Of a stretch of 34,953 nt of DNA, positions 1 to 8,375 are shown one piece after another (position 1 is the stretch's first letter; each line of letters begins with the position of its first letter). This stretch comes from an uncultured Saprospirales bacterium. Lineage in GTDB: Bacteria; Bacteroidota; Bacteroidia; Chitinophagales; Saprospiraceae. The notes below the pieces were generated by a model that worked only from the letters and a program-made list of their open reading frames with translations, did not search any database and was not told where the DNA came from. The translations under genes and the position numbers were made by a program. Location: positions 1-34,953 of the forward strand of contig CALMIR010000025.1 of the NCBI GenBank assembly GCA_937864265.1. Direction: 5' to 3'.

Positions 1-2634
1 GTCGCCGATGATGCAGTCCAAGCCGGGGACTTGCGCGATGTAGATATTCTCGCCTGCTTGTGGGGTCACTGTGATTTGGGCACCCGTGCCGATTTCGTTG
101 CCGCTGCCATCTGTCCACACCACGCATTCGCTGGCTGGGCCGCTGGCGGTCAGGGTCACCGGATCGGCGACGCAGTAGATCGTTGTGTCGCTTGGGCTAA
201 TCGTGATTTGGCCACTTTCGTAAACGCTCACTGCTATTGTGTCGGAGGCTGGGCCGCAGGCGCTGTTTACCGTAACGGAGAAACTCAGGATGCCTGCCGC
301 TTGGGCCGTCACTTCCAGGGTTTGGCTGTTGCCGATTTCATTGCCTGCTTCATCGTACCAGGTGTAGGTCGCGCCTGCGCTTGGGTTGGCATTCGCCGTT
401 AGGACGATCGTGTCGCCTACGCAGAGTTTGGCCGGGTCGGGGCTGATGCTGACAAGAATTTCGTTGCTTTCAACCCTAAAATTCAGGGTATCCGGTAGAA
501 TACAAAGCAACCCAGGTATAACCGCTATAATTTCATAGTCGCCCTCTGGCAAGTTGAGTTGCAACACGCTGCCGACACCCAAAATTTGGCCATTTTCATT
601 CAACCAATTGATGGAATCCTGCAGAGTGCTGCTTGCCATTAAGGTAAAATCCTGGTTAGCGCAAGGAATCTCTTCAGGTGGTAATATTTCAATAATCTCT
701 CCCGATTCAATTAATGAGATTACTGCAAATGCCGTATCCGTGCATTGGTTTTCGCTAACTGCGGCCACTGTTATTGTTTGACTTTCTGTCTGGTTCAACA
801 AAGTGAGGGTTGCGCCTGTACCCAGCAAGCTTCCGGCAGGATTGTACCAAAAGAAATCAACCGGAATGTCGGCACTAGCAGAAAGTACGATTTCAGTAGG
901 GTCACAAATAATGCCCCCGCCTGTAGCCATCAGGTTTATATCTGCTTCAACAACTACGACAATAGAATCAGTTGAAGAGCATAAAGATACGGGGTCAGTG
1001 ATGGTAACAAAATAGGTCGTTGTGTTTTGAACTGTTGCAGTAGGGGAAGCCGACTGAGGGTCGCTCAGCCCGACAGTTGGCGACCATTGATATTGGTAAG
1101 CCGTAGAACCGTTGGCATTAATTTGAACCGGCTCGTTTTTACAAACGGTGATGCTCTCTTCTGCTATACCTAGGTCTGCTGATACACCGCCAATGGTCAG
1201 GGTTTGAACGGGTACGGTACAGTTATTGGCATCGCTAATGGCAATAGTATATGTACCTCCGGGAAGCTCATTGGGATTGGCTACCAAATTCCCGTTTTCA
1301 TCCCTGATCTCAATTTGAAAAGGGGCCGTACCCCCTGCTATCTGGTCTAGCCAAATAGCACCTAGCGCAGGCGGATTACACTGAGCATCAGCATATTGAA
1401 GATTGGCTTGTATGGGATCTGGGCCGCTGACAGTCAGCAATTGCTCACAGGTACACAAGCTGTTTAAGGTGATCTTTTTTATTTTGTATCCACCTATTGG
1501 AACAGCTACTACTACGGCTTGATTGGCGGGAACAGTGGCTACAACAAAACTTGAACCCAATTGTCTGATTTCGAAGTATTCGTTACTGCTGCCACCGCCA
1601 TTATAGATTAAAGTACCGAGGTCTTCCGGGCAAGCCAGATTGCTCGTTGTCCATCCCAAATTCCCACATCCAGGGTCATTTAAGCTGACAATGAGTTCCT
1701 CGGAATTGCAATAAGCTGCATCTTGGACAAACAATTGATGGATACCCGAACTAAAGCCACTCAGGGTGAAAGGATTTTCCGATGTAATAGCTATAACATC
1801 TTCCGCTCCAGCGCGGATGGTATAAGGCGGTTCACCGCCATTGAAATAGAAGGTAATAGTGCCGTCCATCAAGCCACAGGCAGATGGATTGCTCCCCACA
1901 GTTGTAACGGAAAAGAAAGCCGTATTATCCTCCGTAACTTCTATAAACTGGGTTGTGCTGCAGCCATTCGCATCAGTCAATGTAAAGAACTGTTGTCCTG
2001 CTGGTAAGCTATTTATATTGACCAATCCTGGCCCGTTTAATGTCAAATTTCCTTCTGACCAGGAAAGGATAAAAGGAGGGATACCGCTTTGAATATTTAA
2101 CCTGACCACCCCATCTTCCGTCACACAATTAGAAGGTTGTTGAAGCATTAAGCTGAAGTCCGGGCCGCCAATTTCGTTGACCGCAAAGGTAACCTCATTG
2201 GAACAACGCTGATTGGTGCTTTCAAATAAGTTGAGTACGGTAATGGTAACGGTATAGATGCCTGGAGATAAACCCGATGCATTATTGGTCGAACTGATGT
2301 TATTGGGCCAAGCATATACAAAAGACGATTCAGGGGGTAAGCCTACTACTTGTACCTCGGCATAGCCATTATTCTGTCCACAAACGGCATCAACGACAAC
2401 GGTGTTGACATTAAAATCCGGGCAAACCAGATCGCAATTGTGTGCTCCAAATACCGGATAAATGGTATCAGACAACACTTGATGCTCTGCGCTTGGGAAG
2501 TTTTCCTTGGCGGGTAGCCCTGTTTTTTTGTCACTATCCCCTGCAGGATAGGCTGCATTCCAAACCAGGCACGACGCTAATAGCAGCGCTAATATTTTCA
2601 TGGGCTGGCCAGTATTGAGCGGTAGCTTTCTCAT
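1..2634 (-). CDS. Large secreted Ig/PKD-like repeat protein, 3' end outside the window
   Basis: The minus strand is open from an ATG at 2634 to base 1 (878 codons, no stop), so only the N-terminal part is visible. A signal peptide follows a second in-frame ATG at 2601 (MKILALLLASCLVWNAAYPA). I kept the 2634 start because an AAAGAG-like site precedes it, but 2601 gives the more usual signal peptide. The rest is beta-rich repeats with Cys pairs, phrases such as YTVTITV and YTIAISDANNC, and Ig-like units of roughly 80 residues. Two late units share GNEIG near residues 765 and 848. It lies 52 nt downstream of the PorE-like gene and is probably cotranscribed with it. By analogy with SprB-like proteins it is probably type IX cargo, but the C-terminal sorting domain, if any, is outside. 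Codon use becomes clearly GC-richer below about base 465. Function unknown beyond a surface or adhesin role. Confidence 0.8.
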   Translation of the reverse strand, partial: MRKLPLNTGQPMKILALLLASCLVWNAAYPAGDSDKKTGLPAKENFPSAEHQVLSDTIYPVFGAHNCDLVCPDFNVNTVVVDAVCGQNNGYAEVQVVGLPPESSFVYAWPNNISSTNNASGLSPGIYTVTITVLNLFESTNQRCSNEVTFAVNEIGGPDFSLMLQQPSNCVTEDGVVRLNIQSGIPPFILSWSEGNLTLNGPGLVNINSLPAGQQFFTLTDANGCSTTQFIEVTEDNTAFFSVTTVGSNPSACGLMDGTITFYFNGGEPPYTIRAGAEDVIAITSENPFTLSGFSSGIHQLFVQDAAYCNSEELIVSLNDPGCGNLGWTTSNLACPEDLGTLIYNGGGSSNEYFEIRQLGSSFVVATVPANQAVVVAVPIGGYKIKKITLNSLCTCEQLLTVSGPDPIQANLQYADAQCNPPALGAIWLDQIAGGTAPFQIEIRDENGNLVANPNELPGGTYTIAISDANNCTVPVQTLTIGGVSADLGIAEESITVCKNEPVQINANGSTAYQYQWSPTVGLSDPQSASPTATVQNTTTYFVTITDPVSLCSSTDSIVVVVEADINLMATGGGIICDPTEIVLSASADIPVDFFWYNPAGSLLGTGATLTLLNQTESQTITVAAVSENQCTDTAFAVISLIESGEIIEILPPEEIPCANQDFTLMASSTLQDSINWLNENGQILGVGSVLQLNLPEGDYEIIAVIPGLLCILPDTLNFRVESNEILVSISPDPAKLCVGDTIVLTANANPSAGATYTWYDEAGNEIGNSQTLEVTAQAAGILSFSVTVNSACGPASDTIAVSVYESGQITISPSDTTIYCVADPVTLTASGPASECVVWTDGSGNEIGTGAQITVTPQAGENIYIAQVPGLDCIIGD

Positions 2635-2686
2635 TTTACGGCTCTTTTTATAGTATTTGCTGTAATTCTTCACGCCATAATCGGTT

Positions 2687-5269
2687 TTATTGGCATTGAT
2701 TGCCTTTGCTGTTTTTATCCAGTTTTTTGCCAATGGTGATGCCTGTAATAGACACCCTTCGTTCTAGTGCGGCATTTAGATCGTATATCGAACCAGAAGC
2801 ACTTGTCGGTATTTTCCCCGCAGGGGCATCAAATTCGCCTCGAGGATCGCTGCATATAAATATGCGGGTATCCAGGAGTGCGCCCAATGCTCCATTTTTA
2901 TAATCTTCTGCCAAATATTTTTTGATACATTCAATGCGGCGCTTACTGAGCAACTCATTGTACTCATTTGATCCGAGTGGGCTACAATGACTTTCAATTT
3001 CAATAGTCAACTGTATATCCGCACCGCAATTGTCGAAAAATCGTTCCAGATCACGCCCCAACTGTTCCAGGTTATCCATTCCCTGCTGTACCTCTCGATC
3101 GAAAAATGCTGCAATAGCGATGGAATCTTCAATGTACTTATCCGGACTGGAAGCCCGCTTTACATACTTGAGGTAATCTAAAAAACGAACACTGTATCTA
3201 TCCCAAGATGATTTATAGGATTCACCCGCTCTGTCAGCAGGCCCATTTTGAGCCAGCTTCGTCACCCTTTTATCGTTTAGCCTGTAAGGCATATCATTGT
3301 CAAAATAAACTTCTATATTAGCCGAAGGTGGCGTCAAAGCCAATCTAACAGGAAAGACTTTGGGGTCGCAGGAAGGCTCATCGTATCTTTGGCTGAAAGC
3401 CCCCGTTTGATAGCACTCTGCCCTAGCTTGTATCGAATATTCCTTGCCCAATTGAAAACGGTAAACCCCATTGATCGGCTCAACTGTTTCAAACTCCTCA
3501 TCCAATACCTCCAAAATGGCGTTACTTAAAATTCTGCCATCTTCTGCTGCACTCACAGGAATACTAACTTCTATGTAATTCGGTGTTAGCTGGAAGAGGA
3601 GTGTATCCTTTGCGGGCCTATCACAAGATGCTACGACATTAGCATAAACGACAGAGTCAACTTGTAAGCCAGGAAAATCGGGATGGCTCGCTTCGATCCG
3701 ATAGCTACGATAGGATTTGAGTTTGTAGCTGCCGGGGCTTAATTCTATGATGTTGTCCTCAGCACCGTCGGGCTTCAACTCCGTCACCTGAATAGATACA
3801 CCATCCAAGGGTTCACCTATTTGGTCGGGCGAGCAAGAGGCTGTAACCAGTAAAGTAACATATACGTCTTGTGGTACTGCATAGATATCCGGGCAACAGG
3901 CTTCAATTTCATCCAAGTATTTCAAAGAACGCGGACGGTCGGAAGCGAAATAGGCCATGTCGCCCTCCGGAATCAGGTAAAAGAAATAGTCATTATAACC
4001 ACTGTTGTAGGTTTGCCCCATGTTTTGGGCATCGCACCAGCTATCCCATCCAGATTGGCCTACTGCTTGAGAAGCGACAAAGATGTCATATAAGGCATAG
4101 GAAGTATCGCGGTTGGAGCTAAAAAATAGTCGGCCAGAAGGGGCATGATAATGCGGTGTAATTTCATTCCAGTTGGTGTTGATGGCACTCATATTGACCG
4201 GAGTACCCATTTGGTCGCCCTCTATGGCACTGGCCCATAAATCCATTCCTCCTTTTGTGCCGTTTCGATCAGAACTGAATAGCAACCACTCCGTATTGTT
4301 CTCTAAATTAAGTGCGATACTGGGATGTGTGCTGGAATACAAAGTGCTGTCCACATTAATATTTAAGTAAATAGGGCTCCCCCAATCCCCTGTAGCCAAA
4401 CGCTTGCGCTTGTACAGGGAACAGGTAATTTCATCCGAGTATTTGTTCTTATACTGACAACTAGAGAAATACATGGTATTCCCATCCATCGAAAAGGTAG
4501 GGTTAGCAGTGTGTACGCCATCTTTATTGAAAATACCGTTTACAGGCATGACCAATGGTAGCGTATCCGAAGTCATGAAAGGGTTCGATTGCTCAACATA
4601 CAATATTTTGGCGTATTCCCTTTCGTTTTTATCTTTTCTAAATATGAATTTGAGCGAGGAGTAGTAAAACGTGTCGCGCAGCACCGCCATACCCATATCG
4701 CCAAAAACCGTATTGATTCCTGCTGGTAAATGGATGGCTGTGTCGGCCAGTATTTCAACACCTAAATTCAAGGCAAATAAACAACTTACCCGCCCCGATT
4801 CTGCTTGCCTCAAAAGTTGATTTTTTTCTTCCGCTCCTCCATCTATCTTATTGACCAATTGCTCATTCAAAAAGCGATCGTAAAAAGCCAAAGCTTCACT
4901 ATAAGAATACGAGCTGTCTTGCGCCAGGGTATGCTTAGTTTGCGCTAGCGATAGGATAGAACGGGCATAAATATCTGGATAAATAGTAGGGTCGATATTC
5001 GATAGCAACTTAAACAAGGTATCTGCCTGGGTAAAGTAATTGAACATTTTAGCGGCAGTCGCATATCGATATAGCAACTCTACAGGCTCGCCCTTGTAAT
5101 ACTCCCGGAATTCCCAGGCTTCTTTATAGCATTTATAAGCCTTAAAATACTCTTTGTTTTCATAGGCCTCGTCACAGGTTCGAAATACCTTTTGAATTTG
5201 TCGCTGTGCCTGAAGAGTAGGCATAGCAAACAACCCAATAAATATGGCTAAACAATATTTTTTCATCAT
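2687..5269 (-). CDS. PorE-like OmpA-family protein (TPR, beta-propeller, regulatory-like domain, OmpA C-terminus)
   Basis: Outer-membrane-associated, peptidoglycan-binding protein of 860 residues. The signal peptide is MMKKYCLAIFIGLFAMPTLQAQ. Residues about 25-200 look like TPR helices (EAYENKEYFKAYKCYKEAW). Residues about 240-460 hold PD40/WD40-like propeller blades with FSMDGNTMYFSS, LLFSSDRNGTKGG, RLFFSSNRD and YFASDRP. Residues about 480-680 look like two carboxypeptidase-regulatory-like beta domains. Residues about 690-845 are an OmpA C-terminal domain with the peptidoglycan-binding signature SHCSPLGSNEYNELLSKRR and a final LNAALERRVSI. This domain order matches PorE, which links the type IX secretion machinery to peptidoglycan. 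It lies between a PorP/SprF-like gene and a giant secreted protein gene, so a role in secreting or anchoring that protein is likely. It may be a locus-specific paralogue rather than the core PorE. The family call is firm; the exact role is inferred. Confidence 0.88.
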   Translation of the reverse strand: MMKKYCLAIFIGLFAMPTLQAQRQIQKVFRTCDEAYENKEYFKAYKCYKEAWEFREYYKGEPVELLYRYATAAKMFNYFTQADTLFKLLSNIDPTIYPDIYARSILSLAQTKHTLAQDSSYSYSEALAFYDRFLNEQLVNKIDGGAEEKNQLLRQAESGRVSCLFALNLGVEILADTAIHLPAGINTVFGDMGMAVLRDTFYYSSLKFIFRKDKNEREYAKILYVEQSNPFMTSDTLPLVMPVNGIFNKDGVHTANPTFSMDGNTMYFSSCQYKNKYSDEITCSLYKRKRLATGDWGSPIYLNINVDSTLYSSTHPSIALNLENNTEWLLFSSDRNGTKGGMDLWASAIEGDQMGTPVNMSAINTNWNEITPHYHAPSGRLFFSSNRDTSYALYDIFVASQAVGQSGWDSWCDAQNMGQTYNSGYNDYFFYLIPEGDMAYFASDRPRSLKYLDEIEACCPDIYAVPQDVYVTLLVTASCSPDQIGEPLDGVSIQVTELKPDGAEDNIIELSPGSYKLKSYRSYRIEASHPDFPGLQVDSVVYANVVASCDRPAKDTLLFQLTPNYIEVSIPVSAAEDGRILSNAILEVLDEEFETVEPINGVYRFQLGKEYSIQARAECYQTGAFSQRYDEPSCDPKVFPVRLALTPPSANIEVYFDNDMPYRLNDKRVTKLAQNGPADRAGESYKSSWDRYSVRFLDYLKYVKRASSPDKYIEDSIAIAAFFDREVQQGMDNLEQLGRDLERFFDNCGADIQLTIEIESHCSPLGSNEYNELLSKRRIECIKKYLAEDYKNGALGALLDTRIFICSDPRGEFDAPAGKIPTSASGSIYDLNAALERRVSITGITIGKKLDKNSKGNQCQ

Positions 5270-5354
5270 AAAAACATTATCCAGTTAATCCTACTGAAGT
5301 GCCCTGCATTAAGCACAAGCTTTTTCTCCTTTTTTATTCCTATCTAACAGCCAC

Positions 5355-5409
5355 TTGCATGAAATGGGCCTGAATGATACAAACCTGGATTGCACACATG
5401 CAATTCAGG
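5355..5409. repeat. Two interlocking 7-bp inverted repeats between the PorP-like and PorE-like genes
   Basis: In the 207-nt spacer, TTGCATG (5355-5361) is complementary to CATGCAA (5397-5403), and CCTGAAT (5369-5375) is complementary to ATTCAGG (5403-5409). The arms interlock in the order A-B-A'-B'. In RNA they could form either of two exclusive hairpins or an H-type pseudoknot. No T-tract follows, so it is not a standard intrinsic terminator. Confidence 0.4.
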
Positions 5410-5476
5410 TCGTTCAGTAGATAGGAACTTATGTGTCAATATATTGTGGCAGAATCAACTGCCATATTATACCATT

Positions 5477-6532
5477 TTAGAGTAAAGGACAAAAATGTCC
5501 GCTTACGCAAACGGGTTGAATGATATAGCTCAATGAAAATTCGGGGCCACCACGACGACGAGTGGCCACATTGAAATCAGATACGTTTACATCGTAGGTA
5601 AACCCAAGACGCATCCTATTGATTCTAAGCTCCAAACCGGGATAAACCACATCGCCCAACTCATTATTGAAGCGATAGCCCGCTAAAAAAGCAATAGACA
5701 TCTGGTTTTCAGGGCTTCTATCCAAGTAAATGCGTCCGCCACCCATCAACAGGAGTTCCTGATACTTTCCTTGAAACTGGGCAGATAGGTTCAACAACAG
5801 GTCGGCTGCCTCGTGCATGCGCCAATTGGTAAACAAATAGGGGCTGTACCTTCTCAATGCCTTTGCTTCAGGGGTAGCGTCTAAGAAACGCTGATCGGGG
5901 CGTGCCAGATGAAATACACCGATGCCCAGATCGAGAAAATTCCGCTTTTCCAATCGATCCAGTATCTCACAATTGGCATTATTCTGTAGCCTAAAGTTGA
6001 GTCCAGCACCGATGTCAAAAAAACCAATGCTCTCTACAAATAAATCTTCTTCGTTATCTAATAGGGGGTTGTAATCACTCAAGCTGCGGTCATATTGCGC
6101 TAAAAAACGCAAACTGTTGATATCGTAAGAGCGCCCGCTATAACCGACCTGCAAGCCGCCAGTGAGAAATGCCTGGCTGCTCAAGCGCTGGGTATAAGAG
6201 CCGCTGATATTTATATTGGCCCAGCTGAGATTGCCATAGCCCGCCTGGTCGTAATTAAAACCAGCACCCAGAGCCAGAAAGCTATTTTGCTTGCGGTTGC
6301 TCGACAATTTGCCATCGACCTGCCCGCTAAAGGTGAGGTAGTCCACAGGAACACTATTCCATTGGCTGCGGAAATTGGCAGAAGCCCGTAGATTCCCCCT
6401 AAAAATCCCTGTCAAAGCAGGATTAATATTGGTGGGAGCGTTGCTAAACTGAGAGAAATGGACGTCCTGCCCATTCAAAAAAGTAGCACTACTCAGTATA
6501 GCCAGATAAATGTAAACTAACTTTTTCACCAT
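5477..6532 (-). CDS. PorP/SprF-family type IX outer-membrane protein
   Basis: This 351-residue protein is of the PorP/SprF family, beta-barrel-like outer-membrane proteins that partner with type IX secretion cargo carrying type B sorting domains (the Flavobacterium SprF-SprB pair is the model). I chose the ATG at 6532 because it gives a clean signal peptide (MVKKLVYIYLAILSSATFLNG). An in-frame start 18 codons upstream would put a non-secretory stretch in front. The mature N-terminus QDVHFSQFSNAPTNINPALTG is the family hallmark: a QxxHFSQF-like motif, then NPALTG. The remainder alternates amphipathic beta-strands and Gly-rich turns (LTGGLQVGYSGRSYD, LSIAFLAGYRFNNELG). It is probably first in the unit with the PorE-like gene (207-nt gap) and the giant repeat gene. 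No exact -7 box was found upstream. Confidence 0.88.
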   Translation of the reverse strand: MVKKLVYIYLAILSSATFLNGQDVHFSQFSNAPTNINPALTGIFRGNLRASANFRSQWNSVPVDYLTFSGQVDGKLSSNRKQNSFLALGAGFNYDQAGYGNLSWANINISGSYTQRLSSQAFLTGGLQVGYSGRSYDINSLRFLAQYDRSLSDYNPLLDNEEDLFVESIGFFDIGAGLNFRLQNNANCEILDRLEKRNFLDLGIGVFHLARPDQRFLDATPEAKALRRYSPYLFTNWRMHEAADLLLNLSAQFQGKYQELLLMGGGRIYLDRSPENQMSIAFLAGYRFNNELGDVVYPGLELRINRMRLGFTYDVNVSDFNVATRRRGGPEFSLSYIIQPVCVSGHFCPLL

Positions 6533-7285
6533 CAATTTGATTTTGATGAAATATGTAAAAGCCAAACCAACAGTCGCATAAAACAATTACTTATATCGTA
6601 AATAATTGATTGTACGCAACTTGTCAGATAATTAGAGACAAATTAACGAAATTTGTTATTCATTTTCTAATCAAGGCACGTTAAATATTAGTAGTATTAG
6701 GTAGCCTCACTATATGGGGAGATTAAGGAAGTGCTATTCGTACCTTCTATATACGAAGATGCGCGTTTCTGGTTACATAGTTAAGGTAAAAAAAAGATTT
6801 TGCAAATTTTTTTTAAAAAAGCTTTGTCAATAGTTTAGTTTTTTTTTAATATTGCAGGGTCTTTATGACGATCGACATCTTTGAAAAATTTTTATTTGTT
6901 TTTTTGAAACATAATTCACAGAGTCGTCGTTAAAGAATTGCAAGTCCCAAGTTTTTTTTTATTTTGTTTTTATCCCATTAATGCTCCAAAAAATCCAAAA
7001 GAAACCCTAGCGCAAAAAAAAAATCCCATTTTTTTTTGTTCTAACCATTTTTGATGCTATTTTGGCATCGCATTTGACAACCCATCCCATTTTTTAACAA
7101 GTGGTATAAGTTCAATCTTATTCAACTTGTCCTACATTTTGTGATCTTCGTTTGACACCAACTTTTTGACTGTTTGGTGTCCCTAAATGCTTTTAAACTA
7201 CACATTAAGTTTGGCATGGCCACCATCGGTCGTATCGTCTAAAGGTTTTGGCGATCTGTTTTACCAACTTCAAAAGTGTACAAGC
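6533..7285. other. AT-rich divergent intergenic region
   Basis: About 750 bases separate the minus-strand PorP-like gene from the plus-strand beta-helix gene. It should hold promoters for both. It is very AT-rich with many A and T homopolymer runs, densest at about 6785-7035, and has no convincing coding signal. I found no exact TAnnTTTG box for either gene. The nearest plus-strand match is TACATTTT at 7133-7140 (7 of 8 bases), and on the minus strand TTAATTTG at 6646-6639 (7 of 8), neither with a well-placed -33 box. No RNA gene recognised. Confidence 0.6.
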
Positions 7286-8278
7286 GTGAAAAGAGCATTA
7301 TTATTAACAGCATTAGTATTGGTTCTTTGCCAGTTGGAAGCAAAGACCCTGTACGTGAAGCAAGGCAGTAACGGAGATGGATCTTCCTGGATCAAAGCTT
7401 TCGGAAATTTGCAAGCTGCATTAGAAGTAGCAATTGCTGGTGATACCATCCTGGTAGCTGCCGGACATTACTTACCTACTGAAAATGGCGATCGCAACAA
7501 GTCTTTTATTGTAAAGGACGGAGTTGTTCTTCTGGGTGGATTTTATGGCAACGAAAACAGCATCGAAAGCCGCAATCCTGAGCTGAATCCAACGGTGCTC
7601 AGCGGTGAAATTGGCGATCTTTCTTCTATCGCTGACAACTCTTATACTGTTATCTATACTAAAAATGTTTCCAAAGCAACCGTAGTGGACGGTTTTGTCA
7701 TCACTAAAGGCGCTGCAAAAGGATCAACTTCAACAGAACCCATCAAAATGGGAGGTGCAGGCTGGTTTAACGAAGCAGAAAATGGCACTTCCAGCCCAAG
7801 CATCAAAAACTGCGTATTCATCGATAACGTTGCCTTGGAAGGCGCTGGTTTGTATAACAGAGCTAATCAAGGTGGAATTTGCAAGCCTTTGGTAAAAGAT
7901 TGCAAATTCATCCGCAATATTTCCAACGTTGACGGTGGCGCTATCCTGAATGTTGGCATGGACGGCAGTGCTGATCCGATCGTGGTTAATTGCCAGTTTG
8001 AAGCCAATGAAGCTACTTATGGTGCAGGCATCATGAACAAGATTGACGGCATAGGTCAAGCTGCTCCAATGGTAAAAAATTGCTCTTTCATCAAAAACAT
8101 CGCCTACTCTCGCGGCAGCGGCGTTTACAACTACCGCACCCCATCAGCCAAAGGAACCAGCGAAGCTACAATGACTGGCTGCCGTTTTGAAGGAAACGAT
8201 TCTACCATCGGTGGTGAAATCAACAGCCGGGTTAATAACGGCAATGACAATAGCACCATCAACAACTCTGGCTATTAA
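7286..8278 (+). CDS. Secreted right-handed beta-helix (POMP/choice-of-anchor-Q-like) protein
   Basis: A predicted exported protein of about 330 residues. The GTG at 7286 places a signal peptide at the very N-terminus (KRALLLTALVLVLCQLEA, then KTLYVKQGSNGDGSSW). The in-frame ATG at 7187 adds 33 residues with no signal-like character, so I prefer the GTG, but 7187 cannot be excluded. The mature N-terminus (SSWIKAFGNLQAALEVA, AGDTILVAAGHYLPT, LLGGFYGNE, VLSGEIGD) is the standard opening of Bacteroidota polymorphic-outer-membrane-like beta-helix proteins. Four coil repeats follow, each with a GAGLYN-like motif (GAGLYN, GGAILN, GAGIMN, GSGVYN) near CKFIRN-type strands. Related proteins are often much longer and end in a T9SS sorting domain; this one stops in an Asn/Gly/Ser-rich tail with none. 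It is followed at once by a strong terminator, so it appears monocistronic. Ligand or substrate unknown. Confidence 0.75.
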   Translation: MKRALLLTALVLVLCQLEAKTLYVKQGSNGDGSSWIKAFGNLQAALEVAIAGDTILVAAGHYLPTENGDRNKSFIVKDGVVLLGGFYGNENSIESRNPELNPTVLSGEIGDLSSIADNSYTVIYTKNVSKATVVDGFVITKGAAKGSTSTEPIKMGGAGWFNEAENGTSSPSIKNCVFIDNVALEGAGLYNRANQGGICKPLVKDCKFIRNISNVDGGAILNVGMDGSADPIVVNCQFEANEATYGAGIMNKIDGIGQAAPMVKNCSFIKNIAYSRGSGVYNYRTPSAKGTSEATMTGCRFEGNDSTIGGEINSRVNNGNDNSTINNSGY

Positions 8279-8307
8279 TTTTTGAAGTAAAAACAGATCG
8301 CTTGGCC

Positions 8308-8350
8308 AAAAGCCGCTTGTCCTGATGGGCAAGCGGCTTTTGTTTTTTTT
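8308..8350 (+). terminator. Intrinsic terminator of the beta-helix gene
   Basis: AAAAGCCGCTTG (8308-8319) pairs perfectly with CAAGCGGCTTTT (8330-8341). TCC/GGG can extend the stem inward to a TGAT loop. A run of eight T follows (8343-8350). This is a textbook hairpin plus U-tract. Confidence 0.9.
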
Positions 8351-8351
8351 A

Positions 8352-8359
8352 TACATTTG
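8352..8359 (+). promoter_or_regulatory. Candidate -7 promoter box of fahA
   Basis: TACATTTG matches the Bacteroidota -7 consensus TAnnTTTG exactly and lies 16 nt before the fahA ATG. It starts 2 nt after the T-run of the preceding terminator. No TTG sits at the expected -33 distance, so only the -7 half is supported. Confidence 0.45.
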
Positions 8360-8375
8360 CCCAAAACTGATACAC

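Noticed and set aside
6780-7040. A/T homopolymer tracts as an origin or phase-variable switch
   Set aside because: No DnaA-box cluster and no tract inside a coding start; a generally AT-rich spacer explains them.
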